A DNA stretch of 39,746 nt from Lingula anatina. Lineage: Eukaryota; Brachiopoda; Lingulata; Lingulida; Lingulidae. A program made the translations under genes and the position numbers. Position 1 is the stretch's first letter. Every line of letters starts with the position of its first letter. Location of the stretch: positions 52,148-91,893 of the forward strand of contig NW_019775663.1 in the NCBI RefSeq assembly GCF_001039355.2, in the 5' to 3' direction. This document shows positions 11,201 to 26,039 of this stretch, in pieces. A model generated the notes under the pieces. It was not told the origin of the DNA and searched no databases. It saw only the letters and a program-made list of their open reading frames with translations.

Positions 11201-14200
11201 AAATTTGAAAATTTGATAAGTTGAAAGTATATTCTGTTATATAATTATGTTGATTAATTTTTAAGGTGGAGCAAAGTGTCAATACAGCATTTAGGGATAA
11301 ATACATATCATAGTAGGTAGATATTGTACAATAATATCAATATCTCCCATGGTTGTCAAAATGATACATTATGTAAGGGATTTAGTTCTTTAAGGATTTA
11401 TGTAGAAAATACCACAGTGCTGTCCCCCATGAAATTGCTGGCGAAGCGAGTGTTAATTTTCTCCTTCAGATTAAGTAGGTTATAATGATTATTATAGTGA
11501 GGCTATGCAAATAGGAGTAATTTTCTTTGAAATAGTTAAGATAAGGGTCCTGAAAAGGAAATCTGATAAGTTAAAACTAAATGGAGAGTTAAAGACCATT
11601 TTATTGAAATGGAAGAAAATGTTTATAATAAAGATAAGGCAGTCTTGCAGAATGTTGAATTTTTTTCAAGACAAAAAAGAAAGAAAGAAAGAAGGGGGTA
11701 AAACTACCTAGGGTAAATAAAAAGTTGCTAGCCAGAATTCAAGGGCATTTTTGCTGTAGATCTTTGTGATAAACATTTCAGGCATTTTTATAGTCACATA
11801 AAGAAGGATCTCTAAAGCAACCATTGGGAACGGGAAATGAAATGTGACTGTTCTTGATGTCTACCAAAAACATCTCTAGTTGCAATAATTTAATGCTATT
11901 GCACTTTTTTGCATAGGTTAAATCATAGTCTGTGTATTGACTTTGTAGAGGCAATCAGTTCAAACTGTAGTTTTTAGACTTCCATTTGGATAAAACAGAT
12001 AAATTTAAAGAATGAGTAATTTATGAATGAAGAGGGGGGGTGTGTTGATTATAGTTCTATGGGTCCATTCCAAATGAATGTATCGTTCTGTGTTAATTGA
12101 TCAGCGGGGACTCTCGCTGAATGCAATCAGATTAACATGTCTCCTCCTAAGATTGTGTAGAATACAGAAAAACTGATTATAAGAGTATATTGGAAAGAAG
12201 AGGAGGTACATGAGTCTGACTGTATTCAGCAAGACTTCCTGCAGAGTTGAATTTAAGTATGTAGAGTGATGATTTCTTTGAGAATGAGACTCTTGTCTTG
12301 AAAAGGCAATATTTTGTCTGTGTGGGTACGAGCACGAGGATATGTCTTCTCTAAGCTTAACTCTCACAAGTTAAGTATAAATGCGCCTTTATACGTAACA
12401 GCCAATCACCTGTCAATGTGTATGCCAACAGGTGTGTACACACTGGAGCTGATCCGACTCAATTTGATTATATCTATTTTAAGGATAACATCCTCCAGAC
12501 ATAACTTGAATGAAGCCTTAATTGGCTAACACTCTCAGCAAATATTGACACTGGGAACCTAATCCGCTGTTATTTGGAATTGTTTGCGGAGATTGAGGAA
12601 ACAGTGATTGGGATGAAGGGATCGATGAAAATTCACCTTTGTGACAAACTTGTTCGTTCTCTTTTGAAATATATGTGCCAGAAATGTACCAGTACTCCCT
12701 GCAGTGTGTGGATGTCTAGGACTTGTGTTCACATATTTTATAGTCCTAGAAATGGGTGACAGATATTTTATGAGGTAGAGATTATGTTTCCATCTGTTTC
12801 AACAACTTGAATGCCTGCTGGTATTGGGATCCAACAATAATTTAACAAAATTGATTATTCTTTATTGATTGATTTTTCTTCAGTTCTTTATTTATCTGGA
12901 AATATTTATCTGAAATGCCAGATTCTTTAAATTCTGTTCCCAAGTGAAAAAAAAAATTCATTATAGAAAATGTAGAGTAGCAGAAGAAACAAAACATTTA
13001 TGTGAAGAAAGTGGCTGAGATTTCTGAAAAATAGCAGTTATCAATATACGTGCAGGCGTGGCGTGTCAAAGTTGTGTTCTCCTTGGATTACAGGTGTAGT
13101 GGGGGGAGCCTGATCTGTTTGCCAAGGCACTTCCCAACATTGACTTAACTCTTCACTTTGAGATTGTGCATTTCATTGTGAACCCCAGCAGCTCAGTTTG
13201 TGGTCTATCTTGGTAGAGGATTACCTCCCCCTAGTGGTAATTTGTTCAAGATATGTGAATCCAGATTAAATGTTCATATGTTTTGATACAGCTTGTAATC
13301 GGTGATTTGAATTGTTGTTTTAATACTTCTCATTAAGATAGATTTGGTCTTGTTGATAGCAAAGTCATATTTATCTCAAGACTGGATTGGATGTTATTTG
13401 GTTGACTTCATTTGGTAAGGGAGGCTGCTTTTACAGACATTAGTTTTCAGATTAAACATGCTGATTCTGTTTGTGATGTAAGCACTTTATCTTAATTCTA
13501 TGTTAAGTATCATTTATGTGAGCTGACTTTCTAAACTGCCTCACTGTGCATACTTGAGGCGTCCTGTACCACAGAGATAGCCCCACAGTGGAGTGATCTG
13601 TGATCTGGTGGTCAGCCCAGGAATGTTTGCTGATAAACTGCTTCATTGAGTGCAGATTTGTAATTTCAAACTAAGTCAACACTCCACTTTTAGCTTTATC
13701 TTTTAGAATGCTGATATACTGTGGAAACCACTCTGTATCCTCTCCCTTCCTCCTAGCCCCCCTCTCTTTCAACCCCCCACATTTTATAGAAGAAAGGTTG
13801 ACCTTACAGGCCCGTAGTCAGCAATTTCAAAGGGGGGGGGGGTTCTTTTTCTGAAAAAGTGGACCTTTTCCCATAAAAATTTCATGTACCTAAATCAAAT
13901 TTTACCCAGAGTGGACTTTTTCCCAGCAAAAGGGGTGGTGCTTTCGAACCCCCTGAACCCCCCTGGCTACGGGCCTGCCTTAACTGTAACATCAAAAATG
14001 AACATTTTATAATACTATAACTCAAAGGAAATCAAGGGTTGTAAAAGAAAGAATATTGCACTTGTTTCTAGATGTGTAAGCACTTGCTACATTTTGGGAA
14101 AATGTACTGTTTCTGTCATTGGGAACAAGAACCGATTTGGTCCGAGTTCCAGGGGTCCAGGAAAGTCTGAAAAGTTACCGCTTGATGTATATGGCATTTA

Positions 14201-16919
14201 TGCAAAACAATTTGGTATTGATTGAACAGGTTTTATGATGAATATTTCCTGAGTGTTTTTATGCAACTGCATTGATTAAGTTGCGTCAGATATGTAACCC
14301 TGTGAAAAGTTGGGTAATTCAGGATGAGCAATGAAGGTTCTGAGACAAAAATCAATATATTTTAATGAATGTATAATGGAGAGATCTCTGGAGGGAGTTT
14401 ATGAGCTGTCAGACACTAGAGATCATATTAGTTGTGCAGTGTTTATGCAATTCTTTCCTGCTAATTCTGGACCAGCCCTGTAGACATGTTGCTGGTGTTT
14501 TTGCTCTTGCACAGCATTAAGAATAAAGGAGAAATTGTTACTTCACAAGCAATATGGTGAAACATAAAAAGGAACGAAGCTGGTGTTTAAAACTGGGTTC
14601 CCATACCTAAATGGATCTAACAGAATCGATCCAGCTCCAAGGGGTTTCTCACTTTCAGCTGAAGTGGCTTAGGCTCTATTCCCAGAGATTTTAGATCGAT
14701 CTATCCCTGCGGGGAGTCTCACTAGATTACTGTCAGATAATCTGGCTTAAATGTCCGTCCCGCCTACTACAAGCTGTAAGGGGGTAATTAACTTTCGTGT
14801 CCGCCCGGCTGACAGCTATTTAGCGTGAACCCCCAGGGAGTTAGGTCGATCTAAAGTAGATCGATCTAATCTCTGGAAATGGGGTCTTTGATGTCTGGCG
14901 TACGTACTGAAGCTGCTAAACAATAACTAATTACCCCGTAGCAGCTTTAGACAGACAGTTATTGCGATAGGATTTGAGAATGGTCCCTAAGTCTGCATCT
15001 AGACTTAGACTTATACATCTCATCTCTTGGTATTTGGAGCAGGGACTTTGTAATAGTGGATTGATTGTATTTGTATTCACCCCTGCATTGTCTGTGTATA
15101 TGCTCTAGTTGTACATTAATCCCACAGTTTCTACAGCAGTCGTATATGGCACTGTTTGCATGTTTGTGGTTTACATACACATGTACAGCTTTCTCCCCCC
15201 AGGGGTTACACAGATGTCAACAAGTTATTAAAAGTAAACATGACTCTTTTCAGGACCATTGACTGAGAAAGTTAAAAGCTATGACACTGAAAAAATAATG
15301 ACATTGTGCAGTGCACATTAAGTAGTATAAAAAAGCCAGAAGTAAAATTTACCTGGGGAGTAATTAGTTTGGCCCCTTTGCAAGTAGTTTGTTAGGGTAT
15401 GATTGTCCTTGAATTATGAATGGTGGGAATGTTTCAGTGACTTCTGTATTGTGTATTGGGCACAGTTTATAGTTATGTTTGAACAGTAAGCCGAAGGCTT
15501 TTTTTGGCCAGCAAAATGACATGTTTTTCCTCTCAGAATTCTAGTTTTCACACTGAACGCCAGAGTTAAATTGAAACTTGCCTCATATTGAAGTTTCAAT
15601 ATATAGGGATGTTGTTATGCCAAGAAGGTGAGGCACAACTGGAATGCAATGTGTTCTCAACTAACACATTTGTTCTCTGTATATACTTGGGAATAAATCA
15701 GAAGAAAGAAGTACAAGAAAAAAAGAAAATCATGTGGAAAATTGACCTTATTAATTTATGTACGGTATCAAACTGTTGTACACTGACAGCAAATGTTTGG
15801 GAAAGAAAAAGTTAACACCATGGGATAAACTGTTATTTTTTTCTAACTTCAGAGAGCCGAGGAAGGTGACCCTAAAGAAAGGATCGTCTGGCCTGGGTTT
15901 CAACATCGTGGGCGGAGAAGATGGCGAGGGGATCTACGTGTCGTTCATCCTGGCGGGAGGACCTGCAGACCTCAGCGGAGAGCTCAAGAGAGGCGACCAG
16001 CTCATTTCTGTAAGTACCAGAGACGGGGGAAGACAGTAGACCCACTGAACTCTCCAGTTTCTGTATGTGTTTCGCAAACTAATTCTCCATTGAAATGGAG
16101 TTCTCCTCCAGAGTTCAGCTATTGTGTCTCACATGGCATAAGGTGAAATCATTTTGGAGGTGTTTTGATTTCTGGTGTCACCCTGTAGTTTTATGTCCAA
16201 ATGTAAATAGACAAACAAATGAATGAAGTTGGGTTTTTAGCTGAATTAAGAGGAGTTTTCTGTTATTTTTTGTGAACGAGGAAGAGAGATGTCTTCCAGA
16301 TATTTCTATAGCTAGTGATCTGATCTATTGCAGCAGAAGACAGAGTAAGCACATTAACTGGCTTTGTATTGATCGCTAGCTTGGTTGCCGTGGAAACATC
16401 ACATTAATTTCTGTTCACCACATGGGAAGACAGCAATGGCTGTGTTCACTTAGATGTATTGTCTCTGGTTCTGAGGCATCCGAGAACAACAGAGGAAAGA
16501 TGAGAAGATTTTCCTTTCTTTAATACACATATTTCCTGCCTAATGAGTTTTGTTGGTTGATATCAGTGCTCTGAAAGAATGAGGTACTTACTTCTTGCTT
16601 CAAACTTGCACTTGTGTGATACCCGGAAATATGTACCGAGTCACTCAGATTAGACTTCATTTAAAAAAAAAAAAAAAAAGAAAAAAAATTGGCCTGTGCT
16701 TTTTCATGGTTTTTGTTACCTGTGGCAAGGCACAACTATCTGCTTTCTAAGACCATTTTAGGCCTTGTACCTCTGGATTCTGATTAGGATGGGGACAGCA
16801 CTCTTCATCAGCATGATGGTTGATTGTCTAATATTGAGGAAAAACAGTTTCTGCCCTGCCTCTCCCCCTCCTCTTCCTCAGTTTATTTCCTCCTTCCTTC
16901 TCTCTCTCTCTCTCTCTCT

Positions 16920-16952
<33 letters not shown>

Positions 16953-19900
16953 AATACATACACACATGTACACGTGTGCCTGCACACACACACATCCCTG
17001 ACGAGAAATTAGAATCCTGTCCAACAGAGCTGTGAAGACTGACACACTAGTAGGCAAGGGTCAATCAATTCAGCCTGCTATGTTACTCCAGCCTGTTAGA
17101 AGAGGCATTGGAGATCTGGGCTAAGATCCTCTCCAATATGACCTTGATGCTGATTGATACACAGGAAATACTGGGATTGGTATGGATTTCTTGTAGGGAT
17201 GGAAAAAAAGGAAGGATAATCAGGGATATTTTATTGTGCTTCTCAACGTCTGAGTTTGGTAGATATGCGTATTGCAGCTGAAGTCGGAGCAGAGCTGATG
17301 TGTTGGGGAATGTCCTCCGTGAGAGAGAGAGAGAGGATTATTGGCTGAACATTCACCACAGCCGGAGCAGCATATTTACTACGGGCAGTGATTTAAAGAT
17401 CGTGTACGTAAGCTGCAGAGATTGAGCAACGACTGTCTGCTTTACTACAGTGTTGATCATTGGAAATTCTGATCAGCTGTATTCTCTTTTAGCTCAGTGG
17501 CAATATGGAGGGGCTTCCAACTCCTGTGTATGTGAGCCAAAGCCAGAAGACTTCAATATCAAGAGGGTTGGGGTAGACAATGTTGTAGGATATCCTGAAT
17601 TTTTTTTCTGACCCTCTGGTTATACATCCACTTGGTTTCCTGATAGAATCATAATCACAATTTCAGCAACAGACAAGGAAGTGACTTGAAAGAATTTTAT
17701 ATTTTGAAGGAATGTGATTATGTTACTGTGAGAAGAGCTGCTGATATTGTCATTTGCTGTATTTGCTGAAGGTGGTAGAGTTATTAGCTAATGTTACAGC
17801 AGAGACAATATTACTGTCTAGGTATTCCACAGAGGACATCAGTACAAGCTGACATTGGATGTGAGTATATTGTTAGGATATAGACCACAGCTAGGAGAGA
17901 ACACATAGATTGAGGCTAAATAATTGGATATTTGGTGTGTCTATTACAAATTATGTGGAGGGTGATGTGGATGATAACAATTTACTGAGAAATACAGCAC
18001 ACTGGGATATGGTTTTGTTTTCTCCTGATGAAGATAGCCTGGTCTGAATATTGATGTAAGTAAGGTGTATTAATTGAAATAGATTATGTGAATTATAGCC
18101 CTCATGTTAAAAAATATTTTAACATGTTCTTTGTTGACTGATGCAAATAGGAGGCTAAAACTGAATATCATTTGTTCATCACAATGCAAGGCATGGTAAC
18201 AAATTATGATCATAGATTATGGCATTTCACATTGTCCAATATTACTGTTTAGGGGATGTAAATTTCAAGCAACTCACAGAAGCTCACTATTTGATGCGAT
18301 ATAAACACAATTTGTCTTGTAGATTTTGTGTACAAGCTTTTGGATTTGTTTTTATGATCTGGTTTTAAAATAAATCACTGGATCCTATTGGAATTTGGCC
18401 AGAGTTAAGTTTCTCAGTGATATCTCTCAGCTGGATCAGTGATACCTTTATTATCTATACATGTGCAAGTGTGCCACAGTGAAGTGAGCAGATATTCCTG
18501 GAGGAAATTAGAGAACAAGACTGACCAGATGGTACATAACCTGTTACTACATGTCCGAAGTGTTGATAGGATCGGAGAACATCATTTCAGTTGTAGTCTG
18601 CGCCTGGTTGCTGGGTTTTAATGGTGTCCAGGGGAAAGGAAATTGAATTGCGTTGCCATTTAGCTGGCTTTATGTGGGTATCTCTCAAAAGCACCAGAGT
18701 AGAGAAAAGAGTTGGATGTCCTTGGTGCATGGGAGCTTGAAGGGTGTGTGAATGGCTTGGGATTGAGGTAATATGGTTGTACTATTAGGATATTTTTTAG
18801 TCATAGTCTTATATTAGTTTGGTGGTTGATGTGAATCCTCTGAAGTAACGAGGTAATTATCTCGTGCTCAAAACTTGCATTTGTATGCATATTGGAAATA
18901 ACATACTCATTTACTCCGCTTGGACCACATTTCTGAGGACTCCAAAAATTGGCTTGTGCCTTTTCATAGTATTTATTTATTGCAAGGCAACAATGCCAAT
19001 TGCAGCCTGTTCAACTATATGCTTTCTTCATAAGATTCTTTTTCAGCTTGATGGTCTATTGTCTAATATTAAGGCAAATGGTCTGTCTCCCTCTCCCTCT
19101 CTCTCGAGTCATTCACCTGAAATATTCTGAAATGAAATACTGAAATCTCTTTTTTTTAAGAGCCATATTATGTATATTCCAGGAGAAAAGTACCATCATT
19201 ATCATTTAATTTAGCTTACTCAATAAACAAGTCCCCTGTTATCTTTGCGCTCACAGGCATGTATTTCACAGTTGAAAAGAATTCAATTCAATCCACACTG
19301 AGTCATAATAGCTGAAGAAAATAGAAGCGTTTTTGAAACGAAAATGTAAGCTGGTGATAAGTACTTGCCTGGAGAAAATTCTTAGAAAATAACAAAGAAA
19401 TTATCACCATTTTCTGCATGGAGTCTCTAATGAGCATCCTAGTCACCATGGGAACGAGAATTAAGGTCGGAAAATCAACATGTGTTGGAGAGATAGGAAT
19501 GCCCTCGTTTCTGAGCATTTTCTCTCTGTGTTGTGAGGGTCAGGCTATGCTGGTATTATCTGCCATTCAGCTAAAGTAGATGCGATTTGCTGGTTGTTAA
19601 TCATTTTGTGGTCAGATGATTCCAGAGTTGAATGGCAAGGTGGCCATATTGCAGGGACTGGCGTACTACACCAGTTAACCACTAGTTATAAAGAGAAAAA
19701 TAAATATTTATATTAAAATGAAGTTTTCTTTATTTAGTGCCACTTTTCTTAACACCATGTAACATTTTCCCCAAAAAATATATCTTCTACTCATACATAT
19801 CTAATGTAGCAACAGATTTCTTTTTATTATTGCAATAGTTATTATATATAAATTATAATTTAATTTTTGTGGTTATTCAAACTATTTATCTCCAAATGTA

Positions 19901-21028
19901 ATAGTTTTGCAGAAGTATGATGAAGTTTAGTATGATATTTGTGATTATCTTCAGGTTAATGGTGTTGACTTGAGGGACGCCACACATGAGCAGGCAGCAG
20001 CCGCACTAAAGCATGCTGGGGACACAGTGGAAATTGTCGCACAGTATAAACCGGAAGGTGGGGAAATGAGTGACTGCATTGGGGGGCGTTTGCTCATTTT
20101 TTCCTTCATACTTAAAACTTTCTCTTTCTGAAATATTGTTCTTTTCTAAGGCTTTATCATTTTCAAACACTCACTAAAGTTTACTTTGTGACTAGGTGGC
20201 AGTAAAATTTTCAAAAAAAAGTTTGAATTAATATTTTATGTATAACTATAAAAAAGTGACTTTCAAATAATAATAATAAAAAGAATTATTGATTTGAGCC
20301 CAAAATAGGATTCTGAAAAATTTAGAAATACAATTAAAATGTTGTTTTGAGAATAAAAGGATAGATATCGAAATTATTACCATGAAATTAAAGCATCTTC
20401 TTTTCCCCTTATTTTCAGATTATAACAGATTTGAGGCCAAAATTCATGAAATTCGTGAGCAGATGTTGAACACAAGTCAGAGCAGTTTAAAAACTACACA
20501 AAAGAGGACACTCTATGTGAGGTAAGCAAGTGTTTTCCACTTGTTGATACTTCTAAAACTTTCATCCTTGAAATAGTTTTGTAAGGTATTTAGTAGAATG
20601 CTCAGATAGGTATATCACAACATTCAGCATTTCATTTTTGGGGAAAAATTAGAAACAAAGAAGAAGGCAGTTCAAAGTACAGAGGTCATATCCTAAGTGC
20701 AGTGCAGCTATCTATTAATACCAACAATGGTGAAGTTTCATTGTGAAACACAACTCCTTGAATATAGATAAACCCAGAGCAATTCTCCCCTGTGCTGTTT
20801 ATGTAGTGATATGGTATATAGTGAACTAAAGATGTCCAGTAAGAATTGGACCACCCATGACTGGTTATTCTAAAAATATGCCTTACCACACCAGGAAACA
20901 GACACGCTTCCCCACCCACCCACCACTTTCTGGACATTCCATGATTTCTGTAAATATCCAGGAGTCTATCTTGCTATTTAGCTAGCAGTAGGTAGGAATG
21001 CCAATGGATTTTATTGCAGGATTGGGCT

Positions 21029-21081
<53 letters not shown>

Positions 21082-24000
21082 CACTGCATGTACAATGTCT
21101 TTACTCAAGGAGACTTCTAAGATCTGCTTAGCATTACAGCAAATAAAATTTTCCACCTTAAAAAGAAGAGCAGTCATTGGTATCCTAGTTATCTTGGATA
21201 ACTTCCTCCTTGGACCCTCTTGCTGACTGTGCTCCTCCAGGAACAACACTTTTGAATGATCAGTGAAAATACAGGGTTGTTTTCAGACATGCAGCTTTAA
21301 AAAATATGCAGTATTAATGATTTTATCTTAATTTTTTCATCCAGGGCCCTCTTTGATTACGACCCTTCTAAGGACAGTGGTCTGCCGCGGGAGGGTCTGG
21401 AGTTCAGGTATGGAGACATTCTCCACGTCACCAATGCCAGCGATGACGAGTGGTGGCAGGCCAAGAGGATCCTGCCAGACGGGAAGGAGGAAGGACTGGG
21501 CATCATACCCAGCAGGAGAAGGTAGGGAGGGACTGGGCATCATACCCAGCAGGAGAAGGTAGGGAGGGTCTGGGCATCATACCCAGCAGGAGGAGGTAGG
21601 GAGGGACTGGGCATCATACCCAGCAGGAGGAGGTAGGGAGGGCCTGGGCATCATACCCAGCAGGAGGAGGTAGGGAGGGACTGGGCATCATACCCAGCAG
21701 GAGGAGGTAGGGAGGGCCTGGGCATCATACCCAGCAGGAGGAGGTAGGGAGGGACTGGGCATCATACCCAGCAGGAGGAGGTAGGGAGGGCCTGGGCATC
21801 ATACCCAGCAGGAGGAGGTAGGGAGGGACTGGGCATCATACCCAGCAGGAGGAGGTAGGGAGGGCCTGGGCATCATACCCAGCAGGAGGAGGTAGGGAGG
21901 GACTGGGCATCATACCCAGCAGGAGGAGGTAGGGAGGGCCTGGGCATCATACCCAGCAGGAGGAGGTAGGGAGGGACTGGGCATCATACCCAGCAGGAGG
22001 AGGTAGGGAGGGCCTGGGCATCATACCCAGCAGGAGGAGGTAGGGAGGGACTGGGCATCATACCCAGCAGGAGGAGGTAGGGAGGGCCTGGGCATCATAC
22101 CCAGCAGGAGGAGGTAGGGAGGGACTGGGCATCATACCCAGCAGGAGGAGGTAGGGAGGGCCTGGGCATCATACCCAGCAGGAGGAGGTAGGGAGGGACT
22201 GGGCATCATACCCAGCAGGAGGAGGTAGGGAGGGCCTGGGCATCATACCCAGCAGGAGGAGGTAGGGAGGGACTGGGCATCATACCCAGCAGGAGGAGGT
22301 AGGGAGGGCCTGGGCATCATACCCAGCAGGAGGAGGTAGGGAGGGACTGGGCATCATACCCAGCAGGAGGAGGTAGGGAGGGACTGGGCATCATACCAGC
22401 AGGAGATAAGGGGGATTTTTCATGGGAAAGTAATTTATAGTGGGAGAAGGTAATATAAACAGTGGGAATAAGTGGGAGAGCATTTTCTACGATATTGATT
22501 TTATCATTTATAATGCATGATTAACCATTTAATCTTGATAGAGTAGAATTTACAAGGGGCTTTATCCTTCTAGGTCTGTGGATATGTCAGGTAATATGTA
22601 AAGAATGTTTTATCAGTTGGTCCAGATTCTGAATATGATCTGACTATATAACATAATTATTGTTGTAAAGAAACATCCATTATTTTACTCACATTAAAAA
22701 AAACTCATTGCTTGTTGCATTTGTATCTGAAATAACTGACCAGACAATTTTGTCAGTGGTAAATGGTTTGACTATGTTTCCAGAGTTGAGAGGAAAGAGA
22801 GAGCCAAGGTGAAGAGGGTGGACTTCAAGGGAAAGGGAGTGGACTCCAAGGTAAGATGACCAAGTAGACAGAGACTGGTGATAATGAACTGGTGCACATC
22901 ACATCTTTGTCAATACCAATTAAATATCAGTTGGTAATCTACTGCTAGTATTGTTTGGTGTGATGTATTTTCAAGAAATTTCTAACTGTATATCCACCCC
23001 CCTATTCCTTCAACTCCTTGTGAAATGGCATTTAGTCTGCTAAGCTTCTCAGAAGAAAATATTTGAAATGCAAAACAATACCACTAGTACTTTAACCATT
23101 GATATTTATTTGACTTAATTCCAAGCCAATGCAACACTGAACAAACCCACCAAACCTTATGTATTCACCATAACATTACATAGTAAGCAACTTCACATTT
23201 CAAAACTGCATTGGGCAAGAAACAGAAACACAGGCATGATAGTGACATTGGAACTCGGTCTAGTTATAGATTTACTGTGATTTAGATCAGTTTTTATCTT
23301 TTTTTATCTTAAAAACTGAGCCAGTGCGGTTTAAGACTGTTTTGTTAATCTTTAAGACCTCATCCCTTTAGACCTAATCTGGCCCACTAGTGAGTTTCAC
23401 AGTTCAAAATAACTTTCCCTCTGTCCTATTAGGCTGTTGGTGGCACAGCAGCAGACAAACAGAAGAAGAAGAATTTCTCCTTTACCAAGAAGTTCCCATT
23501 CATGAAGAGCAAAGACAAGAGTGGCACAAGTATGGAAGATGTCACTGTGGATGAACGTAAGTTTTATCCTCCTATAGAGGGCGTTATACTTCAAGATAAG
23601 ACCATTTGATGAAGTCAGCTTTTATAGATCTTGCTGCTTTGGCACAGTGTGTCTTGATTCAGTTTGAAAGCACGTTTGTCATTGGCTGCTGTTTAGATTT
23701 CATTTGTAACTTGTACTGGCAAAAGACCTGACATGTCCATTCATATTGCTACAACATGAGAAGCCTTTTTCATATTTTGCTTCTGTATACTATAGAGCAG
23801 AGCTATGAGCTTATTTTATCCTTTTGTTAATACTTTTTGTTTAATTTATGTTGAGCACCATTTATCTTTGTGTTAAATTTGGAAGGTTTGATATGTATTG
23901 TTTTTGTCTTTTTATTCTTTGAAAAATGTACTTTTAATTTTGTTGCGTATAGAGATTGCTCGAGCACCAGAAAACAGACTTGGTTCTCTTTCTCTGATTA

Positions 24001-25981
24001 AGATTTATTTTTCTTTAATTTCATATATTCTTGACCTTAAATGACCTTCACCTCATGACCTTCACATTTATATGGGCCACATGCAGAAGCGGAAATTCCA
24101 ATTCAAAATACATTAAGAGGTTGTTATCATTACTATTAACCCTCCCTGAGCTGCTATATCAGTCAGAATGCATGTGGCCTAGCTGGCTCAGTTAGCAGTT
24201 ACTGTAGTCTCGTCTTAACATCTTGATCAATGCATGAACCAACTTGGTGTTGTAGAAAGCATGTGACGTGGAGCAACGTGTCGCCCGTTTATCGCATGTT
24301 AATCCAACACTCTGTACAGTAGCAAGGGCTCTTGTCAATGTAGACCTTTCCACTGTGGATATGGCATGGTCTGAGTTCATCAAATTGAAACAAAATTGGA
24401 TATTTTTATTGCCAAAACAATTATCTCCTTATGATATTTAAAAATGTATAAAGAATGAAGAAAAATAGATTTCTGAAAAAATTCGTCTCTAGATAGTCAG
24501 ATATTGGAGTAAATTATGTTTGAAATTGTATAAAATTTTCTGATATTCTATTTCATATTTGGCACTGGTATTGTTCCAGTATTTCACTCTGTGCTCCTTG
24601 GTTGGTTTACACAGACAGAGCTCCTGTACTGTGCTTAATGTATTTGTCAAGAGAACAGTCTTGAATGAAATGTTGTAATCAAAAAGGTTGCTTCTTTCAA
24701 TATGCAACATTTAAATGCTTTGAAGATTGGTATAAAATCTATATCCAAATGACACGGGAGTGTTTCAAAAATAAGGATGACAAGGAAAACCAAAGATTGT
24801 CATAGTTTGTACCAATGTTGTCCTTATGGATGATATTGTCACTGTTGCTGTATGTCATTTGTTTGCCACAAACCCTATATGTCAGTACAGTTTAACGTGA
24901 CCATGTTTGAATTTGTTTCTGTAGAAACGGAGGGTGATAATGATTCCAACAGTAAGTAAACCTATAGAACATGTAGAATTAGTCCCCTAAATGCACTCTA
25001 GAGGGCAGCATACACCCAACCTTCAGTTTATCCATGGGTGGCACTGATTTACAAGAAGCTATTTTGATTTTTTTTTTTTTTTGTGCCAAAATGAATTCGA
25101 AAATATTTTAGTCAACATTTAGGGAAATATTTGACACACAAACTGATAAATCTAAAAGGAAATTGGGTTGTATGCTGACCAATATCTCACCTATAGGCTA
25201 TTCCTTTACCTCTCAACAATGTCTTCAACATGGTGGAAATAACTCATTTTGTAAAAACTACACATTGTCAGGTAAAATTTACTGCTGTAATGTTGATGTC
25301 CATTATACAGGTAAAATTAGCTTTGAATTATAATATTGGATGTAGAGCAGTGCAGAATTTGTGCTTTGTTTCCACCATGTTGTTAGATAAGTATTTCCTT
25401 AAGCAATGGCTCCCAATGGCTGCTTCAGTGGATGAGGGGTTGGCAAGTGGTATAGGAAGCTGAAAATGACAGGGACTGGCTTTTATGCCCTTTAAGGAAA
25501 TGGTGATACCATACAAATAAATGAACACCAATGAGCCTAATACACAAATACACAAGTGGTTGGTAAAGTACCACATATGCAATCATATACAAAGGTGTAT
25601 GTGGATGCTGACAGATATGTAGCACACATGCATACACGGAACACCCCCCTTTCTTGTAATTGCACGTGTAATAAAAGTAAATTCCTGTCATTTCAGCTCT
25701 CTATATAAGTAAAGCTGGTGTTAATCTGGCTAAGTATTATATACTGTATATGTATAGCTGGGTGTTGATCTGGCTAAATATTATATACTGTATATGTATA
25801 GCTGGGTGTTGATCTGGCTAAATATTATATACTGTATATGTATAGCTGGGTGTTGATCTGGCTAAATATTATATACTGTATATGTATAGCTGGGTGTTAA
25901 TCTGGGCATAAATTATATACATTTACAATTGGTATATACACAACCTGCCTGGGGTTATTCTTTTGTTAATACTTGATGGAG

Positions 25982-26039
<58 letters not shown>

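Larger units (their letters stand above)
11010..15852 (+). other. Large DLG intron, second part
   Basis: AT-rich intron without domain-bearing frames. Recognisable contents are a 171-bp MITE with target-site duplication (13807-13977) and a second inverted-repeat element with a partial extra copy (14596-14888). The acceptor for the PDZ3 exon is TTCTAACTTCAG at 15841-15852, which includes a branch-point-like CTAAC. Confidence 0.6.
16010..19954 (+). other. DLG intron within PDZ3
   Basis: 3.9 kb with no convincing exon. It contains A tracts near 16663-16688, a TC/CA compound microsatellite (16901-16950), a short GA run near 17321-17334, and two diverged copies of a roughly 300-bp sequence (16545-16880 and 18815-19107). 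The acceptor is TTATCTTCAG at 19945-19954. Confidence 0.6.

Noticed and set aside
12370-12410. TATAAA and CCAAT motifs in the large intron
   Set aside because: The order and orientation on each strand do not suit a promoter clearly, and no exon follows.
15758-16039. A separate 93-codon gene with a PDZ segment
   Set aside because: Only 15853-16009 is PDZ3 coding, bounded by good splice signals; the parts outside are intron.
17504-17575. Possible alternative first exon M-E-G-L-P-T-P-V-Y
   Set aside because: A GT after it would leave phase 2, but the next exon (19955) needs phase 0, and the frame stops at once.
21493-22411. CRISPR-like array of regular repeats
   Set aside because: Units are contiguous with no unique spacers, are derived from an exon end and lie in an animal gene; it is a minisatellite.
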